From: Melioribacteraceae bacterium
Lineage (GTDB): Bacteria > Bacteroidota > Ignavibacteria > Ignavibacteriales > Melioribacteraceae
Direction of reading: 5' to 3'
Length of the DNA stretch: 64,000 nucleotides
NCBI GenBank assembly: GCA_024103215.1
Contig: JAGFIY010000122.1
Location: 1 to 64,000, forward strand
Shown here: positions 47,019 to 55,777 of the stretch, in pieces
How positions within the stretch are numbered: position 1 is the stretch's first letter
Layout: each line of letters opens with the position of its first letter
Position numbers and translations under genes: made by a program
Notes under the pieces: generated by a model
The model's database searches: none
Told to the model about the DNA's origin: nothing
The model's input: only the letters and a program-made list of their open reading frames with translations

Positions 47019-47855
47019 ATGAAAACAACTCTAAAGACAATAGGAATTTGTTTCATTACATACTTTTTCTCGTTTGCTCAGGCGGGAAAGTTGGATTCCG
47101 TTAATCTTGTACCCAATTATTCCGTTGTAGAAAAATATTTTTCGGAGGATATTAAAGATACTTTTTATGTTTATCTTAAACTTCCAAAAAATTATAAACC
47201 AAATGAAAAATATCCTGTATTGTATCTGCTTGACGGCGATATTGCCTATACAATGGCTTACAGTATTGTTAGATATCTTCAGTATAATAACGAAGTTCCG
47301 GATATAATTATTGCAGCAATAGGTTATGGCAATTTAATAAACGGTAGCGCTGAAAATATGCGGTTGAGGGATTATTCAATTTCAAAATTAAATTATGATG
47401 ATATTTCCGGTGGAGCAGATAAGTTTTATGATTTTCTTACCGGGGAAATTATTCCTGCACTTGAGAGCAAATACAAAATTGATGATGGCAACAGATCGAT
47501 TTACGGACATTCACTATCTGGATTATTTAGTATTTATTGTCTTATGAAAGGAACAAATTTCTTTTCATATTATATTGTAAGCAGTCCTTATACCACTGAT
47601 GATTTGGATAATATTTTAAGTACTTTTTCAAAAAAGCATTTTGAAAATTTTGATGGGAAAATATTTATATCTTTTGCCTCTGAAGAAGACTCTGTTTTAT
47701 ATCACGAACCTATTACTAAGATATACAACACAATCGGGAATAACATATTGAATAAAATGAATATTGAACTTTGTGAAATTGATAAAGCAACACATTTCAG
47801 CGCGCCGCCAATATCCATGACAAAAGGTTTACAGTTTATTTACAAAAAAAATTAG
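47019..47855 (+). CDS. Secreted esterase-like alpha/beta hydrolase
   Basis: A 278-residue exported hydrolase of the PF00756 esterase family (esterase D, IroE/BesA-like). Signal peptide MKTTLKTIGICFITYFFSFAQA. The family core shows YPVLYLLDGD near residue 68, the nucleophile elbow IYGHSLSGLFS near residue 168, and a C-terminal catalytic His in KATHFSAPP near residue 263; an acidic residue in SFASEEDSVLYH completes a likely triad. Substrates in the family range from ferric-siderophore lactones to carbohydrate esters. It precedes the DUF493 gene by eight bases. Confidence 0.85.
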   Translation: MKTTLKTIGICFITYFFSFAQAGKLDSVNLVPNYSVVEKYFSEDIKDTFYVYLKLPKNYKPNEKYPVLYLLDGDIAYTMAYSIVRYLQYNNEVPDIIIAAIGYGNLINGSAENMRLRDYSISKLNYDDISGGADKFYDFLTGEIIPALESKYKIDDGNRSIYGHSLSGLFSIYCLMKGTNFFSYYIVSSPYTTDDLDNILSTFSKKHFENFDGKIFISFASEEDSVLYHEPITKIYNTIGNNILNKMNIELCEIDKATHFSAPPISMTKGLQFIYKKN

Positions 47856-47863
47856 GTGAATAA

Positions 47864-48133
47864 TTGATTTTAGGAAATGATAATTCAAAACCATCTATCG
47901 AATACCCATGTAATTGGAAATATAAAATAATCGGGGATAATCTTGAAGAGATGCTTAAAGCAATTGATGATTTACTGATAGATAAATTCGAGTATTATAT
48001 AACACCGTCCAACATAAGCAAAAAAGGAAATTATTACAGTCTCAATTTAATAGTACGAGTTGACAGCGAAGATGAAAGAGTATTAATTTATAATTCACTT
48101 TCCGAAAATATTTCGATCAAATATGTTTTATAA
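47864..48133 (+). CDS. DUF493 (YbeD-like) protein
   Basis: An 89-residue protein with an ACT-like alpha/beta fold. The motif IEYPCNWKYKIIGDN near residue 12 and KGNYYSLNLIVRVDSEDE near residue 54 are typical of DUF493; E. coli YbeD is encoded near lipoate genes and its role is unclear. The start is TTG with taggtg upstream. It is cotranscribed with the esterase. Confidence 0.8.
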   Translation: MILGNDNSKPSIEYPCNWKYKIIGDNLEEMLKAIDDLLIDKFEYYITPSNISKKGNYYSLNLIVRVDSEDERVLIYNSLSENISIKYVL

Positions 48134-48166
48134 TACATCCAACATTTTTTTTAGAAAGGTATATAT

Positions 48167-48715
48167 ATGAAAAATGAATTTGAACAAATTACATTCGGAG
48201 CCGGATGTTTCTGGTGCGTTGAAACAATATTTTCAAAACTAAAAGGAGTTGAAAAAGTAGTTTCCGGTTATAGCGGTGGGAAAAAAGAAAATCCTACATA
48301 TCAAGAAGTATGTACAGGGAATACAGGACACGCTGAAGTATGTCAAATTACATACAATCCTAATATTATTTCGTTTGAAGAACTCCTTGAAATATTTTGG
48401 AAAACACATGATCCGACGACTATAAATCGTCAAGGTGCCGATGTTGGAACACAATACCGTTCTGCAATTTTCTACCACAATGATGAACAGAAAAATCTGT
48501 CCGAAAAATACAAGCAAGCACTGCATAACTCCGGAATATTTGAAAATCCGGTTGTTACCGAAATCTCACCGTTAATAAATTTTTATCCCGCCGAAAATTA
48601 TCATCAAAATTATTTTGAAGAAAACAGATCACAGCCTTACTGCAGTATGGTAATTTCACCGAAGGTAAAAAAGTTCGAGCAAATTTTTGGTGAAAAGATT
48701 AAACGGTCGCAATAA
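48167..48715 (+). CDS. msrA: Peptide-methionine (S)-S-oxide reductase MsrA
   Basis: A 182-residue enzyme reducing methionine S-sulfoxide. The active site is FGAGCFWCVE with catalytic Cys14 and Cys17; VVSGYSGGKKENPTYQEVC and FWKTHDPTTINRQGADVGTQYRSAIF are family signatures. There is no signal peptide, so it is cytosolic. Ribosome site agaaagg precedes the ATG. It complements the secreted MsrB at 46445. Confidence 0.95.
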   Translation: MKNEFEQITFGAGCFWCVETIFSKLKGVEKVVSGYSGGKKENPTYQEVCTGNTGHAEVCQITYNPNIISFEELLEIFWKTHDPTTINRQGADVGTQYRSAIFYHNDEQKNLSEKYKQALHNSGIFENPVVTEISPLINFYPAENYHQNYFEENRSQPYCSMVISPKVKKFEQIFGEKIKRSQ

Positions 48716-48748
48716 TTTTGTAAATCAAGGAATCTTCCGATTTGCTTA

Positions 48749-49249
48749 TTAAATCAGTTCTTTTATTTCTTTTTGAAGTTTTCGTTTTATATCGAGAAGA
48801 TCCTGACTTATTACTTTTACTTCGCCTATGGTGGGCATAAAGTTTGTATCACCATTCCATCTTGGCAGGATATGATAATGCAGATGAGTATCGATCCCTG
48901 CACCGGCAGCTTTTCCTATATTTGCGCCATAATTAAATCCTTGCGGTTTCATTATGTTTATTAATGCTTTTATACTCAATTTAGATAGTTTGAATATCTC
49001 GAGAGTTTCATTTTCGGTCAATTCCAACAGATGGTTTATGTGACGGTTAGGAACAATCATTAAATGTCCGCCGTTGTAAGGGTATAAATTTAGAACAATA
49101 AATGAATTCGATCCCTTATAAACCACTAAGGAACTATCATCATCCGGATTTTTTGAAGCAGCCTTGCAGAAAACACATTCCTCATTTTTATCTTTATCTT
49201 TAAATGAATCGATATAATTTGAACGCCACGGAGACCAAAGTTTTTCCAT
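48749..49249 (-). CDS. HIT-family nucleotide hydrolase or phosphorylase
   Basis: A 166-residue cytosolic protein of the histidine triad family. The HIT motif is HLHYHILPRW near residue 122. The N terminus MEKLWSPWRSNYI plus CVFC marks the branch that includes the mycobacterial diadenosine tetraphosphate phosphorylase. Likely substrates are dinucleoside polyphosphates. It lies downstream of a long inverted-repeat element. Confidence 0.9.
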   Translation of the reverse strand: MEKLWSPWRSNYIDSFKDKDKNEECVFCKAASKNPDDDSSLVVYKGSNSFIVLNLYPYNGGHLMIVPNRHINHLLELTENETLEIFKLSKLSIKALINIMKPQGFNYGANIGKAAGAGIDTHLHYHILPRWNGDTNFMPTIGEVKVISQDLLDIKRKLQKEIKELI

Positions 49250-49263
49250 CTTTTACCTCAAAT

Positions 49264-49436
49264 AAAAAGAGGCTTTCTCAAAAGGTCATTTCGATACATC
49301 GGCAAGCTGAGTACAAATACGTCCGAAAAGCATCGGACTACTCAATGACCGATGAATATTGACGGTTTTCGAGTGTTCCGACGAAGTATGTCGGAATGTA
49401 TCGAGAAAACCAAAGATTTTGAGATAGCCTCTTTTG
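49264..49436. repeat. 173-bp inverted-repeat element with 20-bp ends
   Basis: The left end (49264-49283, beginning AAAAAGAGGCTTTCTCAAAA) and right end (49417-49436) pair at 18 of 20 positions; inner segments such as CGATACAT and ATGTATCG pair too, so the whole element folds into a long hairpin. It lies between the EF-G-like gene's stop codon and the HIT gene. It may act as a terminator with an insert or be a MITE-like repeat. Confidence 0.7.
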
Positions 49437-49448
49437 CTTAAATCGAAT

Positions 49449-51536
49449 TTATTCTTCTTCTTTCGCTTTGTTAAATTCTTCGATTATCTTTGCTTCCAGA
49501 TCTTTAGGAACTTCTTCATAATGAGAAAATTGTCGGGTATGCATTCCCCTTCCCTGTGTTAAGCTTCGCAGTTGAGTCGAATATTTATATAGTTCAGCCA
49601 ACGGAACTTTTGCTTTAATAATTTGGAAAGGTCCTTCGCTATCCATCCCGGATATTTTACCTCTTCTAGAAGAAATATCACCCATAACGTCGCCCATAAA
49701 TTCTTCGGGAACTTTTACTGTAATATCAAAAATCGGTTCAAGAATTACTGGTTTTGCCGAAAGGAATCCTTTCTTAAAAGCTTGTGAAGCTGCAATTTTG
49801 AACGAGATTTCGTCGGAGTCAACGTTATGAAAAGTTCCATCGAACAAGGTAACTCTCACATCAATAACCTTACTGCCTGTTTGAATTCCCTTGTTCATTA
49901 TTTCAACAAGTCCTTTTTCCACTGCAGGAATAAAACGTCCCGGAACAACTCCTCCTACAATTGCATCAACAAATTCAAATCCGGTTCCTCTTGGGAGCGG
50001 TTCTAACTTTAGGTGAACGTGTCCATACTGTCCTCTTCCGCCGGATTGTTTTTTGTGTTTATATTCTGCATCCTCACAAACACCTTTTATTGTTTCGCGG
50101 TAAGGGATTTTAGGTTCAATAAGATCAACTTCAACACCGTATCTGTCTTTTAACAATTTAATAGCAAGCGAAAGTTGAAGTTCCCCTTGCCCAGAAATAA
50201 TTGTTTGTCCAAGTTCAGGATCAAATTTCACAGAAAGTGTCGGGTCTTCTTCGTGAACAGTATGAAGTCCTGAGGATATTTTATCTTCGTCACCTTTTGA
50301 TTTTGGTCTTATCGCCCCGCGAATTACGGCTGCTGGGAATTCAATATCGGGAAGTTCAACACTAAAATCCTTTGAAGCCAATGTGTTGCCGGTGTGAGTA
50401 TCTTTAAGTTTAACAACAGCTCCAATATCTCCGGCTCCGAGTTTTGTAACTTCTTTACGATGTTTTCCATTAAGAATAAAAAGCTGTCCCAGTCTTTCGG
50501 CTTTATCCCTCGAAGTGTTCATTAAATCCATTCCGGCTTCCATCACGCCAGAGTAAACTTTAAATATTGAGAGTTCACCAACGTGCTGCTCGTTTAGGGA
50601 TTTGAAAACCTGTGCAACAACCTTCCCATTTAAATCGCATTTAATTTCAACTTCTTGATCATCTTTAAGTTTTGCTCTTACCGGTGTTCTTTCTACAGGT
50701 GAAGGTAAAAAATCAGAAGCAAAATCAAGAAAAGATTCAAAACCCACACCCTTGTTTGCTGAAGCTGCGAACACCGGAATTAAACTAAAATTATTAATTG
50801 CTTTCTTCAATCCGGTTTTCAAATCTTCTGCTGAAAGAGTGCCTTGTTCAAAAAATTTCTCCATTAATGATTCGTCTGATTCTGCAACTTTTTCGATCAA
50901 TTCTTCGTGAAGCTGTTCAGCTCGTTCCTTTAGATCATCTGGGATATCTTCTTCCGATGAATTTTTGGTGCTAGGATCGGAAACAGTAATTTTTTTCATT
51001 TTAATAATATCAATTACCGAATCAAAGTTTATTCCTTCGCTTGCCGGGAATGTAATTACCGTACAATCGTGAGAAAGTCTTTCCTTTATCATCTCAAAAG
51101 TTTCATCGAACTTAGAATGTTCGTTGTCAACTTTATTAACAATAACTGCTGCAGGAATTGATTTGTTCTTCACAATATCCCATGTTGCTTCGGTGCCGAC
51201 TTCAATTCCTTCAGCACTTTTAACAATCGCCACCGCCGTATCGGCAACGTGAAGACTGCTTATAACTTGTCCGATAAAATCCGAATAACCGGGCGTGTCA
51301 ATAATATTTATCTTTGTGTTTTTCCAATCGAGATGAAGAGGTGATGCCCCGATTGATACCTGTCTTTCGATCTCATTTGGATTAAAGTCTGAAGTAGTGT
51401 TTCCTTCTTCAATGGTACCTATTCTGTTAATTTCTCCTGCCCTAAATAGTAAGTATTCGGAAATGGTGGTTTTACCGCTGCCGCCATGTCCAATAAACGC
51501 AAGATTGCGTATAGCTTCTGGATTATATTCTTTCAA
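49449..51536 (-). CDS. EF-G-like translation GTPase
   Basis: A 695-residue GTPase of the elongation factor G superfamily. The G motifs are GHGGSGKTT at residues 17-25, DTPGYSDF near 79 and NKVDNE near 133. Domain II to V follow, with YEHKKQSGGRGQYGHVHLKLEP-like domain IV sequence split here as KQSGGRGQYGHVHLKLEP, and GRGMHTRQFSHYEEVP at the end. The sequence belongs to the second EF-G type (FusA2-like) of Bacteroidota, not to the canonical fusA that sits with ribosomal protein genes, so it may serve ribosome recycling or stress. Ribosome site lies upstream, and two small envelope genes precede it. Confidence 0.9.
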   Translation of the reverse strand: MKEYNPEAIRNLAFIGHGGSGKTTISEYLLFRAGEINRIGTIEEGNTTSDFNPNEIERQVSIGASPLHLDWKNTKINIIDTPGYSDFIGQVISSLHVADTAVAIVKSAEGIEVGTEATWDIVKNKSIPAAVIVNKVDNEHSKFDETFEMIKERLSHDCTVITFPASEGINFDSVIDIIKMKKITVSDPSTKNSSEEDIPDDLKERAEQLHEELIEKVAESDESLMEKFFEQGTLSAEDLKTGLKKAINNFSLIPVFAASANKGVGFESFLDFASDFLPSPVERTPVRAKLKDDQEVEIKCDLNGKVVAQVFKSLNEQHVGELSIFKVYSGVMEAGMDLMNTSRDKAERLGQLFILNGKHRKEVTKLGAGDIGAVVKLKDTHTGNTLASKDFSVELPDIEFPAAVIRGAIRPKSKGDEDKISSGLHTVHEEDPTLSVKFDPELGQTIISGQGELQLSLAIKLLKDRYGVEVDLIEPKIPYRETIKGVCEDAEYKHKKQSGGRGQYGHVHLKLEPLPRGTGFEFVDAIVGGVVPGRFIPAVEKGLVEIMNKGIQTGSKVIDVRVTLFDGTFHNVDSDEISFKIAASQAFKKGFLSAKPVILEPIFDITVKVPEEFMGDVMGDISSRRGKISGMDSEGPFQIIKAKVPLAELYKYSTQLRSLTQGRGMHTRQFSHYEEVPKDLEAKIIEEFNKAKEEE

Positions 51537-51576
51537 TGTTAACTCCGCTAAATATTACCAATACAACAATTATCAA

Positions 51577-51951
51577 TTATTTAATTTTCGATACAAACGC
51601 AGCTATCCCTCTTGATAGGGCTTTCAGTTCTGTAATCAGTCCTAAAACCGGTTCCGATTTTGATTTTATTTTACCAGGATGTAAAAGGAAGGAAAATTTA
51701 TCTTTGATACTATCAATAACGTTCGAGACCTCTTTTACTCTTGATGACGCATCACTTGAAATTTTTACAGCGTTTGAAGTTAGTTCTTCTAGATTATTTA
51801 AAACGGGTATTGTTTTTTCCTTCATCTCGGCAATATCGCTCTGAATTTGAAACCAGCAGTTTTCAAGCCGTTTCATCCATGATATTACAAAACCGATTAA
51901 AATGATTGCAGCAACAATTAAAATGGAGAGAAGTATATCGAGGAGAGGCAT
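51577..51951 (-). CDS. DUF948-like membrane-anchored coiled-coil protein
   Basis: A 124-residue protein with one N-terminal helix (LLDILLSILIVAAIILIGFVISW) and a heptad-like helical body (DIAEMKEKTIPVLNNLEELT and SRVKEVSNVIDSIKDKF). This matches the layout of DUF948 proteins, whose role is unknown and which often sit next to YtxH proteins, as here with a gap of seven bases. Confidence 0.72.
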   Translation of the reverse strand: MPLLDILLSILIVAAIILIGFVISWMKRLENCWFQIQSDIAEMKEKTIPVLNNLEELTSNAVKISSDASSRVKEVSNVIDSIKDKFSFLLHPGKIKSKSEPVLGLITELKALSRGIAAFVSKIK

Positions 51952-51958
51952 ACTTTAC

Positions 51959-52387
51959 TTACGCCTCATCCTTTTTATTTTTCTCACTCTTATAAGTATC
52001 AATACCGGCTTTTACAGCACTTTTTAGTTTTGAACTTTGCTCTTCGACCCTTGATTTACCAGTCTCGAGATAGTCGTCGGTTTTAGTTTTAGCATCTCTT
52101 AAAATCTTTTGAGCTTCTTCCAAAAGACCATCTGCTTTTTGTTTAGCATCTGCAATTAAGGATTCGGATTTTTTCTTCCCATCATTAATTAATGCGTTTG
52201 CTTTTACTTTTGCCTTTTCGACATATTCTTCAACGTCGTCTAAAAGTTCATCGGATTTTTCTTTTATGTCACCTCTAAGTTCTTTTCCCGATTTTGGAGC
52301 AAACAACAAAGCAACAACAGAACCCACAATTGAACCGGTAAGAAACCCAACTATTAATCCTTTTCCTAATCCATTATCATCTGCCAT
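51959..52387 (-). CDS. YtxH-domain protein
   Basis: About 142 residues. An N-terminal glycine-rich helix GLIVGFLTGSIVGSVVALLFAPKSGKELR is the YtxH signature, followed by about 100 residues of Lys/Glu/Ala-rich amphipathic helix. The ATG at 52387 has ggagga at ideal distance, so I prefer it to the ATG at 52399. YtxH proteins are general-stress-associated in Bacillus; the role here is unknown. Confidence 0.83.
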   Translation of the reverse strand: MADDNGLGKGLIVGFLTGSIVGSVVALLFAPKSGKELRGDIKEKSDELLDDVEEYVEKAKVKANALINDGKKKSESLIADAKQKADGLLEEAQKILRDAKTKTDDYLETGKSRVEEQSSKLKSAVKAGIDTYKSEKNKKDEA

Positions 52388-52523
52388 TTCATCCTCCATT
52401 AAGTTTTTTTTAAGTTATTAAAGATAAATACGGACTACAATAAAATCAAGGATATGGAAGTCTCTATTGATATGTTTTAATTATTACTCGAAAATTTGTT
52501 CAATATAGTGAAAAACATATCAT

Positions 52524-53480
52524 TTAACCAAGTTGAATTTCGGAAAGTTTCCCAATCCTTTTTTGATATAGCAATAAACTAACAATTCCAACCAAAATAG
52601 CAAACCAGAGAGTGGCAGCTCTGATAATTATTGTAGCAGCAACTGCCAAATCTTGTGGAAATCCTTCTCGGATTATTAAAAAAGTGAGTGAGCCATCAGT
52701 CACTCCAAGTCCTGCCGGCAGCATAGTAATCGAACCAATTATTGTCGCAAATGCATATGCGAAAACAGCCCACATAACCGATATTTCCACACCGAAGTTA
52801 ATAAGAATGATATAAAATCCTAAGCATTCAAAAAACCAAGAAACGGTACTTAGTAAAACCATTTTTATTAACGGGATCAGTCTAAGCATATCATATGAAC
52901 TTTGATAGGCGGATTCGATGGAAAGAACGTATTTTTTTAGGAAAGAAATTCTTTTTATAAAGGTGATAAGTTTTAGAGCCAATGCTCTGTTCGAAATCAT
53001 ATAAACAGTTATTAAGAAGAATATACCGGTCCCAATCACTATCACTTTTCCGTAATCATAAATTACAGATCCTACAAATGCAAGTATCACAACCGAAATG
53101 AAATCAGTAATTCTTTCGGCAAAAACTATCGGTGCAGTTTTAGAAATCGGTTCACCGGAAATTTTTTTAACTATATATGTTTTTAGCAATTCACCCATTT
53201 TCCCCGGAGTAATACTCATTATTAACCCGGACATAAAAATTCCGTAAGAATCTTTCCATTCAAGATTGATATTCAATAATCTCAGATAGTAATTCCATTT
53301 TAGAAATCTCGTATGATAGTTAAGGTAAGAAAGAAATAGAACGAATGGGAAGAATAACCAATTAAAACTTGAAAATGATTTTATCACTTGTTCGTAATCA
53401 GCATATATCGCAAGTACCAAATAAATAGCCGCAGCAGCAATCAGGCCAACAATTATACTTTTTACTGCACGTTTAATCAA
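52524..53480 (-). CDS. Flippase-like LPG-synthase membrane-domain protein (YbhN/UPF0104 family)
   Basis: A 318-residue inner-membrane protein with about eight helices. The family signature GIFMSGLIMSITPGKMGELLKTYIVKK near residue 80 and PIVFAERITDFISVVILAF near 117 are clear, as is TMLPAGLGVTDGSLTFLI in the C-terminal half. The family resembles the membrane half of lysylphosphatidylglycerol synthase and is thought to move lipids across the membrane. It abuts the maf gene with one base between. Confidence 0.88.
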   Translation of the reverse strand: MIKRAVKSIIVGLIAAAAIYLVLAIYADYEQVIKSFSSFNWLFFPFVLFLSYLNYHTRFLKWNYYLRLLNINLEWKDSYGIFMSGLIMSITPGKMGELLKTYIVKKISGEPISKTAPIVFAERITDFISVVILAFVGSVIYDYGKVIVIGTGIFFLITVYMISNRALALKLITFIKRISFLKKYVLSIESAYQSSYDMLRLIPLIKMVLLSTVSWFFECLGFYIILINFGVEISVMWAVFAYAFATIIGSITMLPAGLGVTDGSLTFLIIREGFPQDLAVAATIIIRAATLWFAILVGIVSLLLYQKRIGKLSEIQLG

Positions 53481-53481
53481 T

Positions 53482-54063
53482 TCACATTACTTCTTCTAAT
53501 GATTTGTATAAATTGGCAAGTGGAAGTCCTACGACATTGTAGTAACAACCATTAATTTTTGAGACGAACACAGCACCGAAATCATCTTGAATTCCATATG
53601 CACCGGCTTTATCAAGAGGACTACCGGTCTCTACATAGTCGTTTATCTCATTATTCATCAAATTTCTGAAAGTTACACTCGTCTTCTCATATCGAATTAA
53701 AAGTTTATTATTCGATGTATTCATCACTCCAAAACCTGTATAAACTAAGTGGGTTCGTCCACTCAACATCCTAAGCATTCTTTTAGCATCAATTTTACTT
53801 TTAGGCTTACCGAGTATTGTGCCATCAAGCATTACAATAGTATCTGCCGTTATGATTATTGCATCCGATTTTACTCTGGAATTTGCTTCATTCATTTTTT
53901 CGGCAGCTAATCTTTTAACAGCAATCACCGGGGATTCATATGGGATTAACTTTTCCTCAAAATCAAAAGTGAGGGTTCTGAATTCCAATCCTATCTGTTT
54001 TAATAATTTTTTTCGTCTTGGTGATTTGGAAGCTAAGTAAATTGGTAGATTAGTATCGATCAT
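53482..54063 (-). CDS. maf: Maf-family nucleotide pyrophosphatase
   Basis: A 193-residue house-cleaning enzyme hydrolysing non-canonical or canonical nucleoside triphosphates (dTTP/UTP type). ASKSPRRKKLLKQIGLEF at residues 12-29 is the phosphate-binding motif, ITADTIVMLDGTILGKPK near 71 holds the catalytic Asp, and GIQDDFGAVFVSKINGCYYNVVGLPL near the end is typical. Length is normal. Confidence 0.94.
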   Translation of the reverse strand: MIDTNLPIYLASKSPRRKKLLKQIGLEFRTLTFDFEEKLIPYESPVIAVKRLAAEKMNEANSRVKSDAIIITADTIVMLDGTILGKPKSKIDAKRMLRMLSGRTHLVYTGFGVMNTSNNKLLIRYEKTSVTFRNLMNNEINDYVETGSPLDKAGAYGIQDDFGAVFVSKINGCYYNVVGLPLANLYKSLEEVM

Positions 54064-54104
54064 AAAAAAATAATTATGGAGGAAATAAATGTGTGATTTT
54101 AGAA

Positions 54105-54503
54105 TTATCTAAAAAGTGCTTTTATGCTTCCCCAGGTTCTTCTTACACTGGAAACACTATGGGAAACAGAAATCTCTCCGGAATGTTCAATATCACCGTT
54201 TTTACTAACGATTTTCAATCTATAGATATAAACGGCATCCGTGGTTTTATAAGCATTCTGATCAATAAATTCGTAATTGGAATTCGAACCTTTAGCAATA
54301 ATGTTTTCAGAAATAGGGCCAAAAGAAGAGTTGATGCTTCTTCTTTCAACAACAAAATAATTGAGATCGATTTCCTGCGAAGTTGTCCATTTTACAACAA
54401 TATTTTCACCGTCGCTTTCCGCACTAATATTTACAATAAACGCACCGGCAAAAACAGCGGGAACAATAAGAATTAATAGAAATATGAGAAATTGCTTTTT
54501 CAT
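54105..54503 (-). CDS. Small secreted protein with fibronectin III-like domain
   Basis: About 132 residues. A signal peptide (MKKQFLIFLLILIVPAVFAGAF) is followed by one beta-sandwich-like domain: VVKWTTSQEIDLNYFVVERRS, then DAVYIYRLKIVSKNGDIEHS. This is the kind of Fn3-like module often found next to sorting domains in T9SS cargo, but no sorting domain follows; the protein ends SIKALFR. The ATG at 54503 gives the signal peptide; the frame opens at 54539. Function unknown. Confidence 0.65.
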   Translation of the reverse strand: MKKQFLIFLLILIVPAVFAGAFIVNISAESDGENIVVKWTTSQEIDLNYFVVERRSINSSFGPISENIIAKGSNSNYEFIDQNAYKTTDAVYIYRLKIVSKNGDIEHSGEISVSHSVSSVRRTWGSIKALFR

Positions 54504-54671
54504 AACTAATAATATATTAGAGTTACTTGAGAGAAGCAAGTATTTTTTTCATAAATATTTTGGTTGAAAAATTTATTTCCAATTAAAATTATATTTTCTA
54601 TATTGAGAAAAAGATTTACACAATCTATATATCAGAATAAACTTATCTGTTAACTTTTATTTGGAGTTACT

Positions 54672-55217
54672 TTGAGTTATCGCGAAGAAATAAATTCATT
54701 GATCAACTCGCTCGGAATAAAAGAAAACTGGCTTGCCGACAAACTTGAGATTAAATCCACTGTTCTAAACTATTTGCTGCATGATTCCAATGATCTTGAC
54801 CGAGATATTTACGAGAAGATCAAGGAATTGATTGATTCATACCAATTCGAACTTGATATCAATAACGATGAAGCAATAGATAATTACGATCTTTTTGAGG
54901 AAGAAGATTTAGGAAAAGGTATAGGCAATCGTATAAGAATTTTTGCTAAGAAAAAATATAATACACTTAAAAAACTTGCCGAAGCAATGGAAATTTCACC
55001 GCAGCAGCTTCAGCAATATGTTAGCGGTAAACGTGAGCCAGGTTCGAAAATTTTAGCAAAACTAATGCGATTGGGATGTGATATAAATTGGATACTCGGT
55101 GGAGCTGAATCGTTTGAATCTTACAAAATTTACAAGCTTGAGCGTGAACTTAGAGAAAAACAGAAAGCGCTTTATGAAATAAGCGAAATAATTGACACCA
55201 CTTTTAAATCAAAATAA
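54672..55217 (+). CDS. Helix-turn-helix (XRE-type) transcriptional regulator
   Basis: A 181-residue DNA-binding protein. It has a degenerate N-terminal HTH (NWLADKLEIKSTVLNYLLH) and a clear XRE HTH near residues 90-135 (TLKKLAEAMEISPQQLQQYVSGKREPGSKI). The C-terminal 35 residues form a helical tail. The start is TTG with ggag upstream. Two tiny membrane ORFs follow on the same strand. Confidence 0.8.
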   Translation: MSYREEINSLINSLGIKENWLADKLEIKSTVLNYLLHDSNDLDRDIYEKIKELIDSYQFELDINNDEAIDNYDLFEEEDLGKGIGNRIRIFAKKKYNTLKKLAEAMEISPQQLQQYVSGKREPGSKILAKLMRLGCDINWILGGAESFESYKIYKLERELREKQKALYEISEIIDTTFKSK

Positions 55218-55227
55218 GTTTTAAGTA

Positions 55228-55311
55228 ATGAAGAATAATGAAAATCTCATATCGATTGTAACTTTTCTAATTGTTGCCCTCTGTGTATTTATAATCAACG
55301 TTATCATCTAA
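55228..55311 (+). CDS. Possible 27-residue membrane peptide
   Basis: A short ORF ten bases after the HTH regulator codes MKNNENLISIVTFLIVALCV plus FIINVII, a charged head and one hydrophobic helix. No ribosome site is obvious. Supported only by position and helix pattern. Confidence 0.35.
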   Translation: MKNNENLISIVTFLIVALCVFIINVII

Positions 55312-55326
55312 CCAAGAAAATACCAT

Positions 55327-55452
55327 ATGCATGAAAATCAGGGAACAAAATCTAAGGGATGTTTTCTAAAATTTATAAGTGTATGGACTGTCCTATTTTT
55401 TATGCTCGCAACTTTTTTGTTTATTGTGTGGTTGATAGGCTCGGGAAGATAG
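55327..55452 (+). CDS. Possible 41-residue membrane peptide
   Basis: A second short ORF 15 bases on codes MHENQGTKSKGCFLKFISVW followed by TVLFFMLATFLFIVWLIGSGR: a basic head, one transmembrane helix and a short tail. Start context is weak. It pairs with the 27-residue ORF in the same direction after the HTH gene. Confidence 0.4.
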   Translation: MHENQGTKSKGCFLKFISVWTVLFFMLATFLFIVWLIGSGR

Positions 55453-55777
55453 ATCAGATATTTTTCTAGTTATATTATATTCAATATTTTAGTCATCGAC
55501 ATCAATTTCTAAATATAATTTATCTTCTTAACCTTTAAGTAGTTTAACTTTTTGCCAGCAATAAGTAGACATTATCCCATCCTCTCTTCCCTTTAATGTT
55601 AATTATCTCCATAATTCATTAATTACTGACATGACTTATTATAAATTTCAACGTATTTTTTATTTATCACAGTTCAATAATTATAAATTATAAGTAAGGC
55701 ATCTATTTCTCTTCTAATCCTCTGTCGCATTCTTTAGCATATATTGCTTTTATATAAATAAATAGTTTGTCCAATAA
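55453..55777. other. Intergenic region
   Basis: About 325 AT-rich bases ahead of the FG-GAP surface-protein gene. I see no gene, tRNA or strong hairpin; it must hold that gene's promoter. Confidence 0.5.
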
